NCBI RefSeq assembly: GCF_007991655.1
Contig: NZ_BJYT01000001.1
Coordinates: 558,001 to 622,000, forward strand
DNA length: 64,000 nt
DNA from: Segetibacter aerophilus
GTDB lineage: Bacteria; Bacteroidota; Bacteroidia; Chitinophagales; Chitinophagaceae
Direction of reading: 5' to 3'
Shown: positions 34,188 through 43,900 of the stretch, piece by piece
Numbering within the stretch: the stretch's first letter is position 1
Layout of the letters: the number at the start of each line of letters is the position of its first letter
Position numbers and translations under genes: made by a program
Notes under the pieces: model-generated
Seen by the model: the letters and a program-made list of their open reading frames with translations, nothing else
The model's database searches: none
Told to the model about the DNA's origin: nothing

Positions 34188-37100
34188 ATGCTAAGAAGAT
34201 TTATAGAAAGGCCGGTGTTGTCAACGGTGATATCAATTATCATCGTCATGCTCGGCATCTTAGGGCTAACGTCGTTGCCGATTTCCCAGTACCCCGATAT
34301 TGCGCCACCAACTGTACAGGTGTCAGCATCCTACCAGGGAGCAAACGCAGACGTGGTATTAAACAGCGTCGTCGTTCCCCTCGAGGAGCAAATCAACGGT
34401 GTGGAGAACATGACTTACATGACTTCAACGGCAGGTAACGATGGTACTGCCAACATTACCGTCAATTTCAAGCTAGGAACAAACCCTGATCTTGCCGCAG
34501 TAAACGTTCAAAACCGCGTATCGCGCGCGACCAGTTTATTGCCGGCAGAAGTAACCCGTGCAGGTGTAACCACCGTAAAAAGACAAAGTAGCAACCTTGT
34601 TATTTTTTCGCTTTACAGCGACGTGCCTGCTTACGACCAAACGTTTTTGCAAAACTACGCGACCATCAACCTGATCCCCCAAATTAAACGTATTCCCGGT
34701 GTTGGTGACGCCACTGTATTTGGCCAAATGGAATATTCGATGCGTATATGGCTAAAGCCAGATGTGATGGCTTCCTATGGACTTGTGCCATCGGACATCA
34801 ATGCTGCCCTGGCTGAACAAAACGTCGAAGCAGCGCCCGGCCAATTCGGCGAACAGGGGCAACAGTCTTTTCAATATACCATTAAATACCGCGGTCGGCT
34901 TAAAAACTCTAACGAGTTTGGAGACATCGTGATCCGGTCAGTTGGCAACGGACAACTACTGCGTTTAAGAGACATTGCGAGAATTGAATTAGGTGCTCTT
35001 AGTTATTCAAGTACAACTAAAACAAACGGAAAACAATCTATCGGTGTTGCCATTGCGCAGACAGCAGGTTCTAATGCAAAAGAGGTTATCGAAGGAACGC
35101 TGGGTGTGCTAAATAATGCTTCCAAATCTTTTCCTGCCGGTGTGCATTACGTAAATCTTATTAACGTAAACGACTTCCTCGATGCGTCTATCGAAAAGGT
35201 AATTCATACCCTGATAGAAGCATTCATTCTTGTATTTGTTGTGGTGTTTGTTTTCCTGCAGGATTTTCGTTCAACACTTATTCCTGCTATCGCAGTTCCT
35301 GTTGCGATTGTAGGTACTTTCTTTTTCCTTGGCGTTTTCGGATTTACCATTAATCTGCTTACACTGTTTGCCATGGTGCTCGCAATTGGTATCGTAGTGG
35401 ACGACGCAATTGTAGTAGTCGAAGCGGTCCATGCTAAATTAGACCAGGGGTATAAGTCTGCACGAAAAGCCACGATAGATGCAATGAGCGAAATATCGGG
35501 AGCGATTGTGTCAATTACGCTGGTGATGGCAGCCGTGTTTATTCCGGTAAGTTTTATCACAGGGTCAGCTGGCGTGTTTTATAAACAATTTGGACTTACC
35601 CTAGCTATTGCAATCATTCTGTCTGCTGTTAACGCCCTTACACTGAGCCCTGCTTTATGTGCTATTTTTCTGAAGCCGCACGAAGAAGGACATAAGAAAA
35701 AGAATTTCATTCAACGTTTTTATACAGCCTTTAATACAGCTTTTGAAACCACGACGCAGAAGTACAAAAAATCAGTTTCGTTTCTGGCGAGAAAGAAATA
35801 CCTGGCAATTGGTGGGATCTTACTTTTTAGCGGCATTTTCTACTTTCTCCTCGAAAAAACTCCGTCAGGTTTTGTTCCAAATGAAGACATGGGAACTATT
35901 ATGTCAGACATCAGTTTGCCTCCGGGTGCTTCTATGGAGCGTACCGACCAGGTAACACTTGAAGTAGCCAAAGCTGCCCAAACAATGCCGGAAGTTGAAA
36001 ACATTTTACGCATTACGGGAAGAGGAATGCTTAGTGGAACAGGTAGTAATTACGGAATGGTGATTATGCGTTTGCGGAATTGGAGCGAACGGACCAATAA
36101 AGGCCAGGATGTGCAAGCGCTGATCGGTAAAATGTTTGCAAAAACTGGTAATGTAAGAGATGCGAAAGTTATCTTCTTTGCGCCTCCAACCATACAGGGT
36201 TTCGGAACTACAGGTGGCTTCGAATTTCAATTGCAAGATAGGAGCGGGGGCGACCTAAGTAAGTTTACTAAAGTAAGCAACGACTTCCTGGGAGCTTTAA
36301 ATCAACGTCCGGAAATACAGTTTGCTTCCACGTCGTTTAACCCTAATTTTCCTCAATACCAGATCAATGTAAATGTAGCCAGGGTGAAGGAAGCGGGTCT
36401 GACAGTAAATGATGTATTAGGAACAATGCAGGGTTATTATGGCGGCGTTTACGCATCCAACTTCAACCAGTTTGGTAAGCAGTACCGGGTTATGTACCAG
36501 GCCGAACCTTCTTTTAGGGCCAACCCCGAAGGGATGAACAACATTTATGTGAGAAATTCCAACGGAACAATGGCCCCTATCTCTGAATTTGTATCGCTGG
36601 ACAGGGTATATGGTCCACAAGCGATCTCACGGTTTAACCTGTTTACTTCTATCGGGGTCAATGGATCTCCTAAGCCCGGTTTTAGTTCGGGTGATGCTAT
36701 TCGTGCCGTTCAGGAAGTGGCTGCCCAAACTTTACCGGCTGGTTATGGCTACGAATTCTCGGGAATTACCCGCGAAGAGATTTCGGCGGGGGGACAAACA
36801 GTTTTCATTTTTGCGTTGGTTCTGTTGTTTGTCTATTTCCTGTTGAGTGCCCAGTACGAAAGCTACATCCTGCCGTTTGCGGTATTGCTGTCGTTGCCGA
36901 TTGGTTTGGCCGGAGCCTTTATTTTCGCCCAATTATTTGGAGTCAATAACAATATTTATTTGCAAATCACGCTGATCATGCTGGTCGGTTTGCTGGCAAA
37001 AAATGCAATCCTGATAGTGGAGTTTGCCGTTGAGCGAAGGCGAAGAGGAATGTCAATTGTAGAGTCTGCATTAGAAGGTGCGCAGGCACGCTTGCGGCCG

Positions 37101-37364
37101 ATCCTAATGACCTCATTTGCCTTTATTCTTGGACTTGTTCCGCTAATGCTATCAAGTGGTGCAGGGGCAACAGGCAACAGATCGATAGGTACAGGTGCAG
37201 TGGGCGGTATGCTGATCGGAACCATTTTTGGTGTTTTCGTAATTCCGGTCTTATTTATCATCTTCCAAACGCTGCAGGAAAAAATAAGCCCGTTAAAAAT
37301 GGAACCACTTGCCGAAGAAGACGGTGTAGGCGCAGGAGCACAATTAGAATCGGCAACACACTGA
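34188..37364 (+). CDS. RND efflux permease (AcrB/MexB-like)
   Basis: A 1058-residue HAE1-type RND transporter of normal length, with 12 predicted transmembrane helices and two large periplasmic loops. The N-terminus has FIERPVLSTVISI. The proton-relay pair is in TM4 as IVVDDAIVVVEAV (Asp-Asp) and the essential Lys is in the TM10 region as GLLAKNAILIVEF. It is a proton-driven exporter of drugs or other hydrophobic compounds. Gaps of 260 bp on the 5' side and 276 bp on the 3' side carry repeat copies and separate it from its partners. Start at 34188 (MLRRFIERPVLS). Confidence 0.94.
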   Translation: MLRRFIERPVLSTVISIIIVMLGILGLTSLPISQYPDIAPPTVQVSASYQGANADVVLNSVVVPLEEQINGVENMTYMTSTAGNDGTANITVNFKLGTNPDLAAVNVQNRVSRATSLLPAEVTRAGVTTVKRQSSNLVIFSLYSDVPAYDQTFLQNYATINLIPQIKRIPGVGDATVFGQMEYSMRIWLKPDVMASYGLVPSDINAALAEQNVEAAPGQFGEQGQQSFQYTIKYRGRLKNSNEFGDIVIRSVGNGQLLRLRDIARIELGALSYSSTTKTNGKQSIGVAIAQTAGSNAKEVIEGTLGVLNNASKSFPAGVHYVNLINVNDFLDASIEKVIHTLIEAFILVFVVVFVFLQDFRSTLIPAIAVPVAIVGTFFFLGVFGFTINLLTLFAMVLAIGIVVDDAIVVVEAVHAKLDQGYKSARKATIDAMSEISGAIVSITLVMAAVFIPVSFITGSAGVFYKQFGLTLAIAIILSAVNALTLSPALCAIFLKPHEEGHKKKNFIQRFYTAFNTAFETTTQKYKKSVSFLARKKYLAIGGILLFSGIFYFLLEKTPSGFVPNEDMGTIMSDISLPPGASMERTDQVTLEVAKAAQTMPEVENILRITGRGMLSGTGSNYGMVIMRLRNWSERTNKGQDVQALIGKMFAKTGNVRDAKVIFFAPPTIQGFGTTGGFEFQLQDRSGGDLSKFTKVSNDFLGALNQRPEIQFASTSFNPNFPQYQINVNVARVKEAGLTVNDVLGTMQGYYGGVYASNFNQFGKQYRVMYQAEPSFRANPEGMNNIYVRNSNGTMAPISEFVSLDRVYGPQAISRFNLFTSIGVNGSPKPGFSSGDAIRAVQEVAAQTLPAGYGYEFSGITREEISAGGQTVFIFALVLLFVYFLLSAQYESYILPFAVLLSLPIGLAGAFIFAQLFGVNNNIYLQITLIMLVGLLAKNAILIVEFAVERRRRGMSIVESALEGAQARLRPILMTSFAFILGLVPLMLSSGAGATGNRSIGTGAVGGMLIGTIFGVFVIPVLFIIFQTLQEKISPLKMEPLAEEDGVGAGAQLESATH

Positions 37365-37428
37365 CAAAACGATTAAAGAAAGAATCAATAAGAAAAGCTT
37401 TGTTGACAAACAGTAAACCGTAATGGAA

Positions 37429-37452
37429 CATTGTTGTGTCACTCTTTTGTAC
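37429..37452 (+). repeat. dispersed intergenic repeat copy (left member of facing pair)
   Basis: CATTGTTG, core GTGTCAC and a right arm with one change (TTTGTAC). It faces 37553-37576 across 100 bp, in the gap between permease and outer-membrane channel. Confidence 0.85.
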
Positions 37453-37552
37453 TTTTTACAATGATTGAGCCGTGGGAGAGAAGGAATGGGCAGGAGGAAT
37501 TGTAATAAAAATATCCGATGCACAACTAGAGAAAGGCTGAGAAAATTAATTC

Positions 37553-37576
37553 GTACAAGAGTGCGACGCAACGATG
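37553..37576 (-). repeat. dispersed intergenic repeat copy (right member of facing pair)
   Basis: A perfect copy in minus orientation: CATCGTTG, core GCGTCGC and right arm CTTGTAC. Within this pair one core is of the GTGTCAC type and the other of the GCGTCGC type. Confidence 0.85.
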
Positions 37577-37640
37577 CTTAACCAGGGTGAAATTGTTTGC
37601 GACAAAAAAATTGCATAAAAAAGTGGTTAACAGAATAACT

Positions 37641-39032
37641 ATGAACACAAAGAATTTGAGATATTTTTTTATCATTTCCCTTACGGCACTTGCTATAGAG
37701 TCGTGCAAAGTCACGCAAACCTACCAGGCCCCTGACGTAAACACTACGAACCTTTTTCGGGATGTAAATACAACTGATACCAATTCGCTCGCTAACCTTC
37801 GCTGGAACGAGGTGTTTACTGATACCACTTTGCAGCGGCTGATACGCGAGGGAATTGCAAATAATATTGACCTGCAAACTGCCTATACACGAATAACACA
37901 GGCAGAAGCTTATTTTGAGCAGAGCCGGGCAGCCTTTTTACCGACATTAAATGCGAATGCTGGCGTTACGAGATCCAAGTTTTCTGCGGGACAGGGTTTT
38001 GGTGCAAGACCTTCCATCACCTCTTATCAACTCGGTGCTTCATCAAGCTGGGAGGCCGATATTTGGGGACGACTTGGTAGCAGCCGAAGAGCGAACCTCG
38101 CCAACCTCTTGCAATCGCAGGCAGCGGCAAGAGCGGTTCAAACAGGCGTGGTAAGTAGTATTGCCAATTTTTATTTTACACTGCTAGCTTTGGATCAGCA
38201 ACTATTAATTACTGAGCAAACTGTTTCTAACTGGGACACAACGGTTACAACAATGCGGGCCTTGAAAGAAGCTGCAAGGGTTACAGAAGCTGCAGTTGTG
38301 CAAAGCGAGGCGCAACGGTATGCCGCAGAAGTAACCATTCCTGATCTTAAACAAAGTATTCGGGAAACTGAAAATACGCTTAGTATCATTCTCGGCCATG
38401 CACCCACGAGCATTTTTCGTGGTAATCTTTTGCAACAGGCAACGTTACCAATGTTAACAACAGGCGTGCCGGCGCAACTACTGGCAAACCGTCCCGATGT
38501 GCAGCAGGCCGAGTTTGCTTACAGAAATGCCTTTGAGCTCACCAATGTGGCCCGTGCTGCATTTTACCCTGCTTTGGTTATTAACGGGTCTGCCGGTTTT
38601 GCAAGTCTTACCTTATGGGACATCGTAAACCCCACTTCGATTGCCGCCAGTGTTGGCGCGGCAATAACCCAACCTATTTTTAATCGCCGGCTTAACCGAA
38701 CTAACCTTGTTGTAGCCCGTGCACAGCAGGACGCTAGTTTTTTAAATTTTAGAAATGCTTTGCTAAATGCAGGGCAGGAAGTTTCAAATGCCGTATCGCT
38801 GAATCAAGCAGCATTGGAAAAAGTTACTATTCGCTCAAACCAAATAGATGCCTTGGAAAGGTCGGTTCAATATTCACAGGAATTGCTTCGCAATGGTTTT
38901 GCAACTTATACCGAGGTCATCCAGGCAAGGCAGTCTCTGTTGCAAGCCCAATTAGGACGGGTTAACGACAGGCTGCAGCAGTTCCAGGCAACTGTTGACT
39001 TATATCGTTCACTTGGGGGTGGATGGAGATAA
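37641..39032 (+). CDS. RND-associated outer membrane channel (OprM/NodT-like), lipoprotein
   Basis: A 463-residue outer-membrane factor. The lipoprotein signal ends ...LAIESC. Two OEP domains contain NLRWNEVFTDTTLQRLIREGIANN and, in the second, LLANRPDVQQAEFAYRNA, with the typical NRPDVQQAE of OprM-type channels. It completes the tripartite RND set. The start was set at 37641 (MNTKNLRYFF), because the earlier frame start would put 18 basic residues before the signal peptide. Confidence 0.92.
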   Translation: MNTKNLRYFFIISLTALAIESCKVTQTYQAPDVNTTNLFRDVNTTDTNSLANLRWNEVFTDTTLQRLIREGIANNIDLQTAYTRITQAEAYFEQSRAAFLPTLNANAGVTRSKFSAGQGFGARPSITSYQLGASSSWEADIWGRLGSSRRANLANLLQSQAAARAVQTGVVSSIANFYFTLLALDQQLLITEQTVSNWDTTVTTMRALKEAARVTEAAVVQSEAQRYAAEVTIPDLKQSIRETENTLSIILGHAPTSIFRGNLLQQATLPMLTTGVPAQLLANRPDVQQAEFAYRNAFELTNVARAAFYPALVINGSAGFASLTLWDIVNPTSIAASVGAAITQPIFNRRLNRTNLVVARAQQDASFLNFRNALLNAGQEVSNAVSLNQAALEKVTIRSNQIDALERSVQYSQELLRNGFATYTEVIQARQSLLQAQLGRVNDRLQQFQATVDLYRSLGGGWR

Positions 39033-39049
39033 GAGACATATAAAATATA

Positions 39050-39089
39050 AAACAGCAAAGGCCGGAATTTCTTCCGGCCTTTGCTGTTT
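39050..39089. terminator. strong bidirectional terminator
   Basis: An 18-bp perfect stem (starting AAACAGCAAAGGCCGG) with a 4-nt loop TTTC. It ends the RND operon and also serves the convergent gene at 39102. Confidence 0.88.
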
Positions 39090-39101
39090 ATGGGTAGTTT
39101 T

Positions 39102-39929
39102 TTATTGATAGCTGTATTCTATCCGTCCCAGCATTTCTTTTTGTTTATTGAAAACTACCTCTTTTTGTTTCATACCATCATCGTTATATAAATACTTCCA
39201 AACAAGGTAGTTTCCATTCCCCTTCTGCGTTTGTGTCATCTGCACAATATGCCCTTTGCTATCATACTCAAACATATAGTCAGGTAGCATTGCCTTGGCT
39301 TTCCTGTTGTACCGAACTACATCCGTCAACAGTTTTTTAGGGTTGTAGTAATAATAGTAGGTCTCCGTAGTTCGATTGTTTTTCGACCATTTTTCTTCTG
39401 CAACGTTATCCTGCTCATCAAAAACAAAAGTCACCAAAGTTGTATCGGTCTTGTTCCTGATCTTCAGCATTCTTTCGGGTAAACCTCTTTCGTTGTAAGT
39501 CCAGTTATGAATTTCTGAACTTGTAAACGTGCCATCAAAATCTACACTGTTCGTATTCGTCGACACTAATTTTCCTGTGTTGTCGTATTCATAGTTAACC
39601 GTGTTGATGGCGTTTCTGCTGCTATCCACTGTTTTTACAACCCTGTTGTTTGAATAATAACTGATGAAAAAAGATTCGGTACTTCCGATAGTGGCTGATC
39701 GCGTAGTAATTTTTTGACCATCGTTCGTAATGGTTTGCTCCAGCACAAAATCTTTAGAAGGCTCGCTTCCTTCAAAGCTGGTTGCATTAATTCGTTTGTA
39801 TTGGAAAGCCCTTAGCAGTTTGTATTGTTGATTGGTTTGCTTGGTACCGACAATATCGAGATAATAATATTGGGCATTTAGACAAGTAGATAAAAAAAGG
39901 AAAAGGCCAATGAATGAAAAGCTTTTCAT
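39102..39929 (-). CDS. exported protein with YD/RHS-like repeat segments
   Basis: A 275-residue protein of unknown function with a Sec signal peptide (cleavage near NAQYY). It is made of beta-strand repeats, each roughly Y/F-x-Y-[DN]-x2-G: YEYDNTGKLVS, YNERGLPERM, FDEQDNVAEEKW, YYNPKKLLTDV, FEYDSKGHIV and YLYNDDGMKQKE. This resembles YD repeats but is short, so it may be a stand-alone beta structure instead of a full RHS protein. It is monocistronic, with its own promoter and terminator. No function assigned. Confidence 0.72.
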   Translation of the reverse strand: MKSFSFIGLFLFLSTCLNAQYYYLDIVGTKQTNQQYKLLRAFQYKRINATSFEGSEPSKDFVLEQTITNDGQKITTRSATIGSTESFFISYYSNNRVVKTVDSSRNAINTVNYEYDNTGKLVSTNTNSVDFDGTFTSSEIHNWTYNERGLPERMLKIRNKTDTTLVTFVFDEQDNVAEEKWSKNNRTTETYYYYYNPKKLLTDVVRYNRKAKAMLPDYMFEYDSKGHIVQMTQTQKGNGNYLVWKYLYNDDGMKQKEVVFNKQKEMLGRIEYSYQ

Positions 39930-39948
39930 AAGTAACTTTTGAACCTCT

Positions 39949-39956
39949 CAAAATTA
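39949..39956 (-). promoter_or_regulatory. -7 promoter box for the YD-repeat gene
   Basis: TAATTTTG on the minus strand (TAnnTTTG) lies 20 bp before the start codon. No clear -33 TTTG is present at the right spacing. Confidence 0.5.
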
Positions 39957-40176
39957 AACGGTGAGATGTTAAGGAAAAAACATTGATTTGCCTGCTTGCA
40001 AATGAGAGAGTTGTTGTAAGTTTTTTTATTCAATCTTTAACAGGTACAATTGTATTCAAAGTAAGCCTATCAAACCTTGTAGGTGCTTTCTTTGCAAAAA
40101 CAATTTCTCAATCTAAGGTGCAGTGTTTGCAATTATAGTAGCGAATGAGCATTCGAATTCCTATTAAAAATAAATT

Positions 40177-40947
40177 ATGTCTTTAGAAGCAAGCTTTTTG
40201 AAACTGGTGTCGGTGATGGATGAGTTGCGCGAGAAATGTCCGTGGGATAAAAAGCAAACAATAGAAACTTTACGACCGTTGACAATTGAAGAAACGTATG
40301 AACTGACCGATGCTATAACGGAAGGCGACTGGAAGGGAATAAAGGAGGAATTAGGCGATATTATGCTGCACCTGGTATTTTACGCTAAGATAGGAGCCGA
40401 GCAACAACAGTTTACTTTGCAGGATGTATTGGAAGGTATCAGCGAAAAGCTGATCAGGCGGCATCCACATATCTATGGTAATGTTTCTGTAGACAACGAT
40501 GAGGATGTAAAAAAGAACTGGGAACAAATAAAGATGCAGGAGGGAAAGAAATCGGTGTTGAGCGGTGTTCCCAAGTCGTTGCCTGCAGTTGTCAAAGCAA
40601 TCCGTATACAAGATAAAGCGCGGCAGGTTGGTTTTGAATGGGAGAACAAAGAAGATGTTTGGAAAAAGGTTGAAGAGGAAATACAGGAACTACATGAAGC
40701 GGTTGCGGAAAATGACCAGGAACACATAGAAGAAGAGTTTGGAGACGTGATGTTTAGCCTGATAAATTATGCACGTTTTTTGCAGATCGACGCGGAAGGC
40801 GTTTTAGAAAAGACTAATAAGAAATTTATTTCCCGCTTTACAATGATGGAGGAAGCTGCTACAGCGCAAGGTGCTACCCTTGCTGAAATGTCTCTTGTAG
40901 AAATGGATGCTCTCTGGAACCAGATTAAACGTAACAAACCCAAGTGA
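40177..40947 (+). CDS. mazG: nucleoside triphosphate pyrophosphohydrolase MazG
   Basis: A 256-residue protein with two MazG domains, as in E. coli MazG. The first has CPWDKKQTIETLRPLTIEETYE and the acidic metal site IKEELGDIMLHLVFYAKIG (EExxD type). The second has EEIQELHEAV and HIEEEFGDVMFSLINYARF. It hydrolyses (d)NTPs to NMP plus PPi. The stop overlaps the start of the histidine kinase gene by 4 bp (GTGA), so the two are translationally coupled. Confidence 0.92.
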   Translation: MSLEASFLKLVSVMDELREKCPWDKKQTIETLRPLTIEETYELTDAITEGDWKGIKEELGDIMLHLVFYAKIGAEQQQFTLQDVLEGISEKLIRRHPHIYGNVSVDNDEDVKKNWEQIKMQEGKKSVLSGVPKSLPAVVKAIRIQDKARQVGFEWENKEDVWKKVEEEIQELHEAVAENDQEHIEEEFGDVMFSLINYARFLQIDAEGVLEKTNKKFISRFTMMEEAATAQGATLAEMSLVEMDALWNQIKRNKPK

Positions 40948-43900
40948 TAGAAATTATAAAAAAAAGCTTTTACAGAAATGGTTACCTCTTAATCATCGCT
41001 GCATGGCTATATACCATTTCTTTTATTTTTTCCAATTATTGGTTTTATACATCTTCCCCCGAAAGAGTTCAAAAGAAGCTGGAATCATTCATAGCTAAAA
41101 GCGAAAAGAAATTTGAAAAGTTTGCGACCGACACAGCGGTAATAAGTGCCATTCTAAACAACCAGTATAAGCCTGAGGCAATTGTTCGTGATATAAGGGA
41201 AGATGTTGCATTTTTTGTCTACAGCCGAAACGACGTTGGTAGTTTCTTACTCGACTATTGGAACAACAATAAAGTACTTCCTGGTACAAAGGACTTACTT
41301 AGGAGCGATGGTAAACATTACGTCTCTTACGACAACGGCAGGTTTGAGTTTGTAAAAAAGACAATCTTATTAAAAGGCAAGGAAATAATAGTTGCCGGAG
41401 TGATCCCGCTTCATTGGGATTATTTCTTCAAAAATAAATACTTACAGTCCGGTTACCCGACGTTGGGAGATATTGAGAACAGGTACCAACTCGTAGACAC
41501 AGGTGCGCAATTCTATGTGAAAAATGGCGAAGGAAGAGTACTGTTTGGTTTGAAGGAAAGGGATAAGGAAAAGGAAAAAAGGATAAATGAAGGAAGCCCT
41601 GGTGTTTGGTCCATTTCGTTAAGAGTTATCGCAATTATTTTTGTGTTGATCTTTCTAAATGTTTGCGCGCTCGATATTGTAAATAAGAGAGGTTGGGTTC
41701 AAGGACTTGCATTTGTTACGGCATCCATTCTTCTTTTGCGATTGCCGAGTTATAAATTCCCATTTCCATTTAAGTTTAGGAACCTTGACTTGTTCGATCC
41801 GTTTGTATACGGTTCGAATAGTATACATCCGTCGCTGGGAGATTTGCTTATAAACATCATTTTACTTTTTTGGATTGTAAGCTTTATAAAAGTTGCTGCA
41901 CTAAAAAATTTCAGAGATGTACCTGATATAAGAGGAAGAAAGGGTTGGAACGTTACGTTTCTGTCATCGATCTTTTTAGTCGCGCTGTCTTTTCTTGCAG
42001 CAGAGCTTATCCGAAGTTTAATAATGGATTCACAGATTTCTTTTGATGTAACTGATTTTTTCAGGCTGAATATTTATACGATTATAAGTTTCATAATTCT
42101 CGGGTTGATTGTTTTAACCTTTTTTCAGTTTAGCCATTTCGCGTTGCTGTTTATCAACAAATGTCTTGATTGTCCTGATTATGCAAAGTATCTTTTTGTA
42201 GCTATTGCGGGATTCTTATACCTGTCAATTCATCTTAACAGTAGCTCCGCACCCAGCAACTTATTTGTGCTGATTTGGCTACTTGCATATATAAGAATAA
42301 TGGATTATAGGAAAGAAGATATTTACATTCCTATCCTTCGTTCTTCCTTCTTTTTGATCTGGCTGATATTCTTTGCCGCAAGTATTTCCGGGTTAATTAT
42401 CTATCAAAATCATTTCAAAGAGTTAGAAAAACAAAAGCAGGTAGCGGAGACGGTGGCTGAAGAAGCTGACCCTATGGCCCAGACTGTGATGGGCATCGGT
42501 ATTACCAATATTGACGATGAATTTTTAACGGCTAACTATAAACGTTTTAACTACGACAATTCAAATAAGGTTATTAAAGACAGTCTTATTATCGAAAATT
42601 TTTCAACATTCTTAAATCGATACGATACCCGTTTATATACGTTTGACAATAACTTTCACCCTTTATACAATGAAGACTCTAGCACCTATGGCTCACTGAA
42701 CACACTGATTGGGAGAGGTAAGAGAACGACCTACAGCGATTTGTTTTATTTTGAAAATGCTTTTTATAGTTTCAGTTTTTTATACAAAAAAGAGATAAAA
42801 GACTCTCTTCAAAATACCTTGGGATACTTTTTCGTTGTGGCCGAGCCGAAAAAATATAAGAACCAGGCGCTCTATCCCGAGTTGTTTAAACAAGTGAAGA
42901 ATGCCGAACTTGATCTTGATCGAACGTATGCCGTGTACAGCAAGGGAAGGTTGATTAGTAGTGTAGGCGATTATAATTTCCTGTCTTACATACCGAAAAA
43001 TTTGCTTTTAAGACAGGAGTATAAACAACAACGTAAGGGTGATTTTGATGAACTTTGGTACAATGCAGGAAACAATAAAATGGTGATAATTGTTAAGAAG
43101 GCTTCCTTTTTTATAGAGTCCATTACTTTGTTTGCGTACCTGTTTGGCTCTTTTCTTTTTATCATTGTTTTGTTTCAAACTGGTCGCTTTCTTATCAGGT
43201 ATAAGTTTAGTTATAAAGGTTTGAAGAATGGATTAAAGCTAAATTTCAGGCACCAGATACAAAGTGCTATTATTTTCATCAGCATATTTTCATTTCTCGT
43301 TATTGGCATAGCCACCATTTCTTTTTACATCACAAGATTTAAACACACCAATGAAGAAAGGCTTGTAAAAGCAATTAAAACACTTGGAGATGAAATTGAA
43401 ACACAAGTTGCAAACCGCAGCATTTTCGATGATGCTATTCAGATCTATGAACTTGGTGCGGCCAGTGAACTTGAAAAAACTTTTAAAGAGATTACAGAGA
43501 TACACAACGTAGATGCTAACTTCTTTGACCTCAACGGAAACTTAAAAGTCTCTACCCAGCCCTACATGTATAATAAGGGGATTTTAAGTAGAATGATGGA
43601 TCCTGCCGCTTATTATAGCCTTCACAACAATAATGAAATACAGGTGATACAGGAGGAAAAGGTGAGCAATTTTGCTTATCTCAGTGTGTACATTCCGATC
43701 AAAGATGAAAATGGCGAGTTGTATGCTTACCTCAATGTTCCCTATTTAAATACTCAAAGGGAACTGAACCAGGAAATTTCAAATTTCCTTGTAACACTGA
43801 TTGTTTTAAACGCTTTCATTTTTGTAATAGCGGGTGCAATCTCGGTATTGTTAACTAACCGGATCACGAGCTCGTTTGCGCTCATCGGCAGCAAGATGAA

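Noticed and set aside
34082-34438. 118-residue plus-strand frame over the RND permease start
   Set aside because: It overlaps the permease in another frame, and the permease has a conserved start.
35204-35560. 118-residue minus-strand frame inside the RND permease gene
   Set aside because: A shadow of the permease reading frame; low-complexity Thr/Ile sequence.
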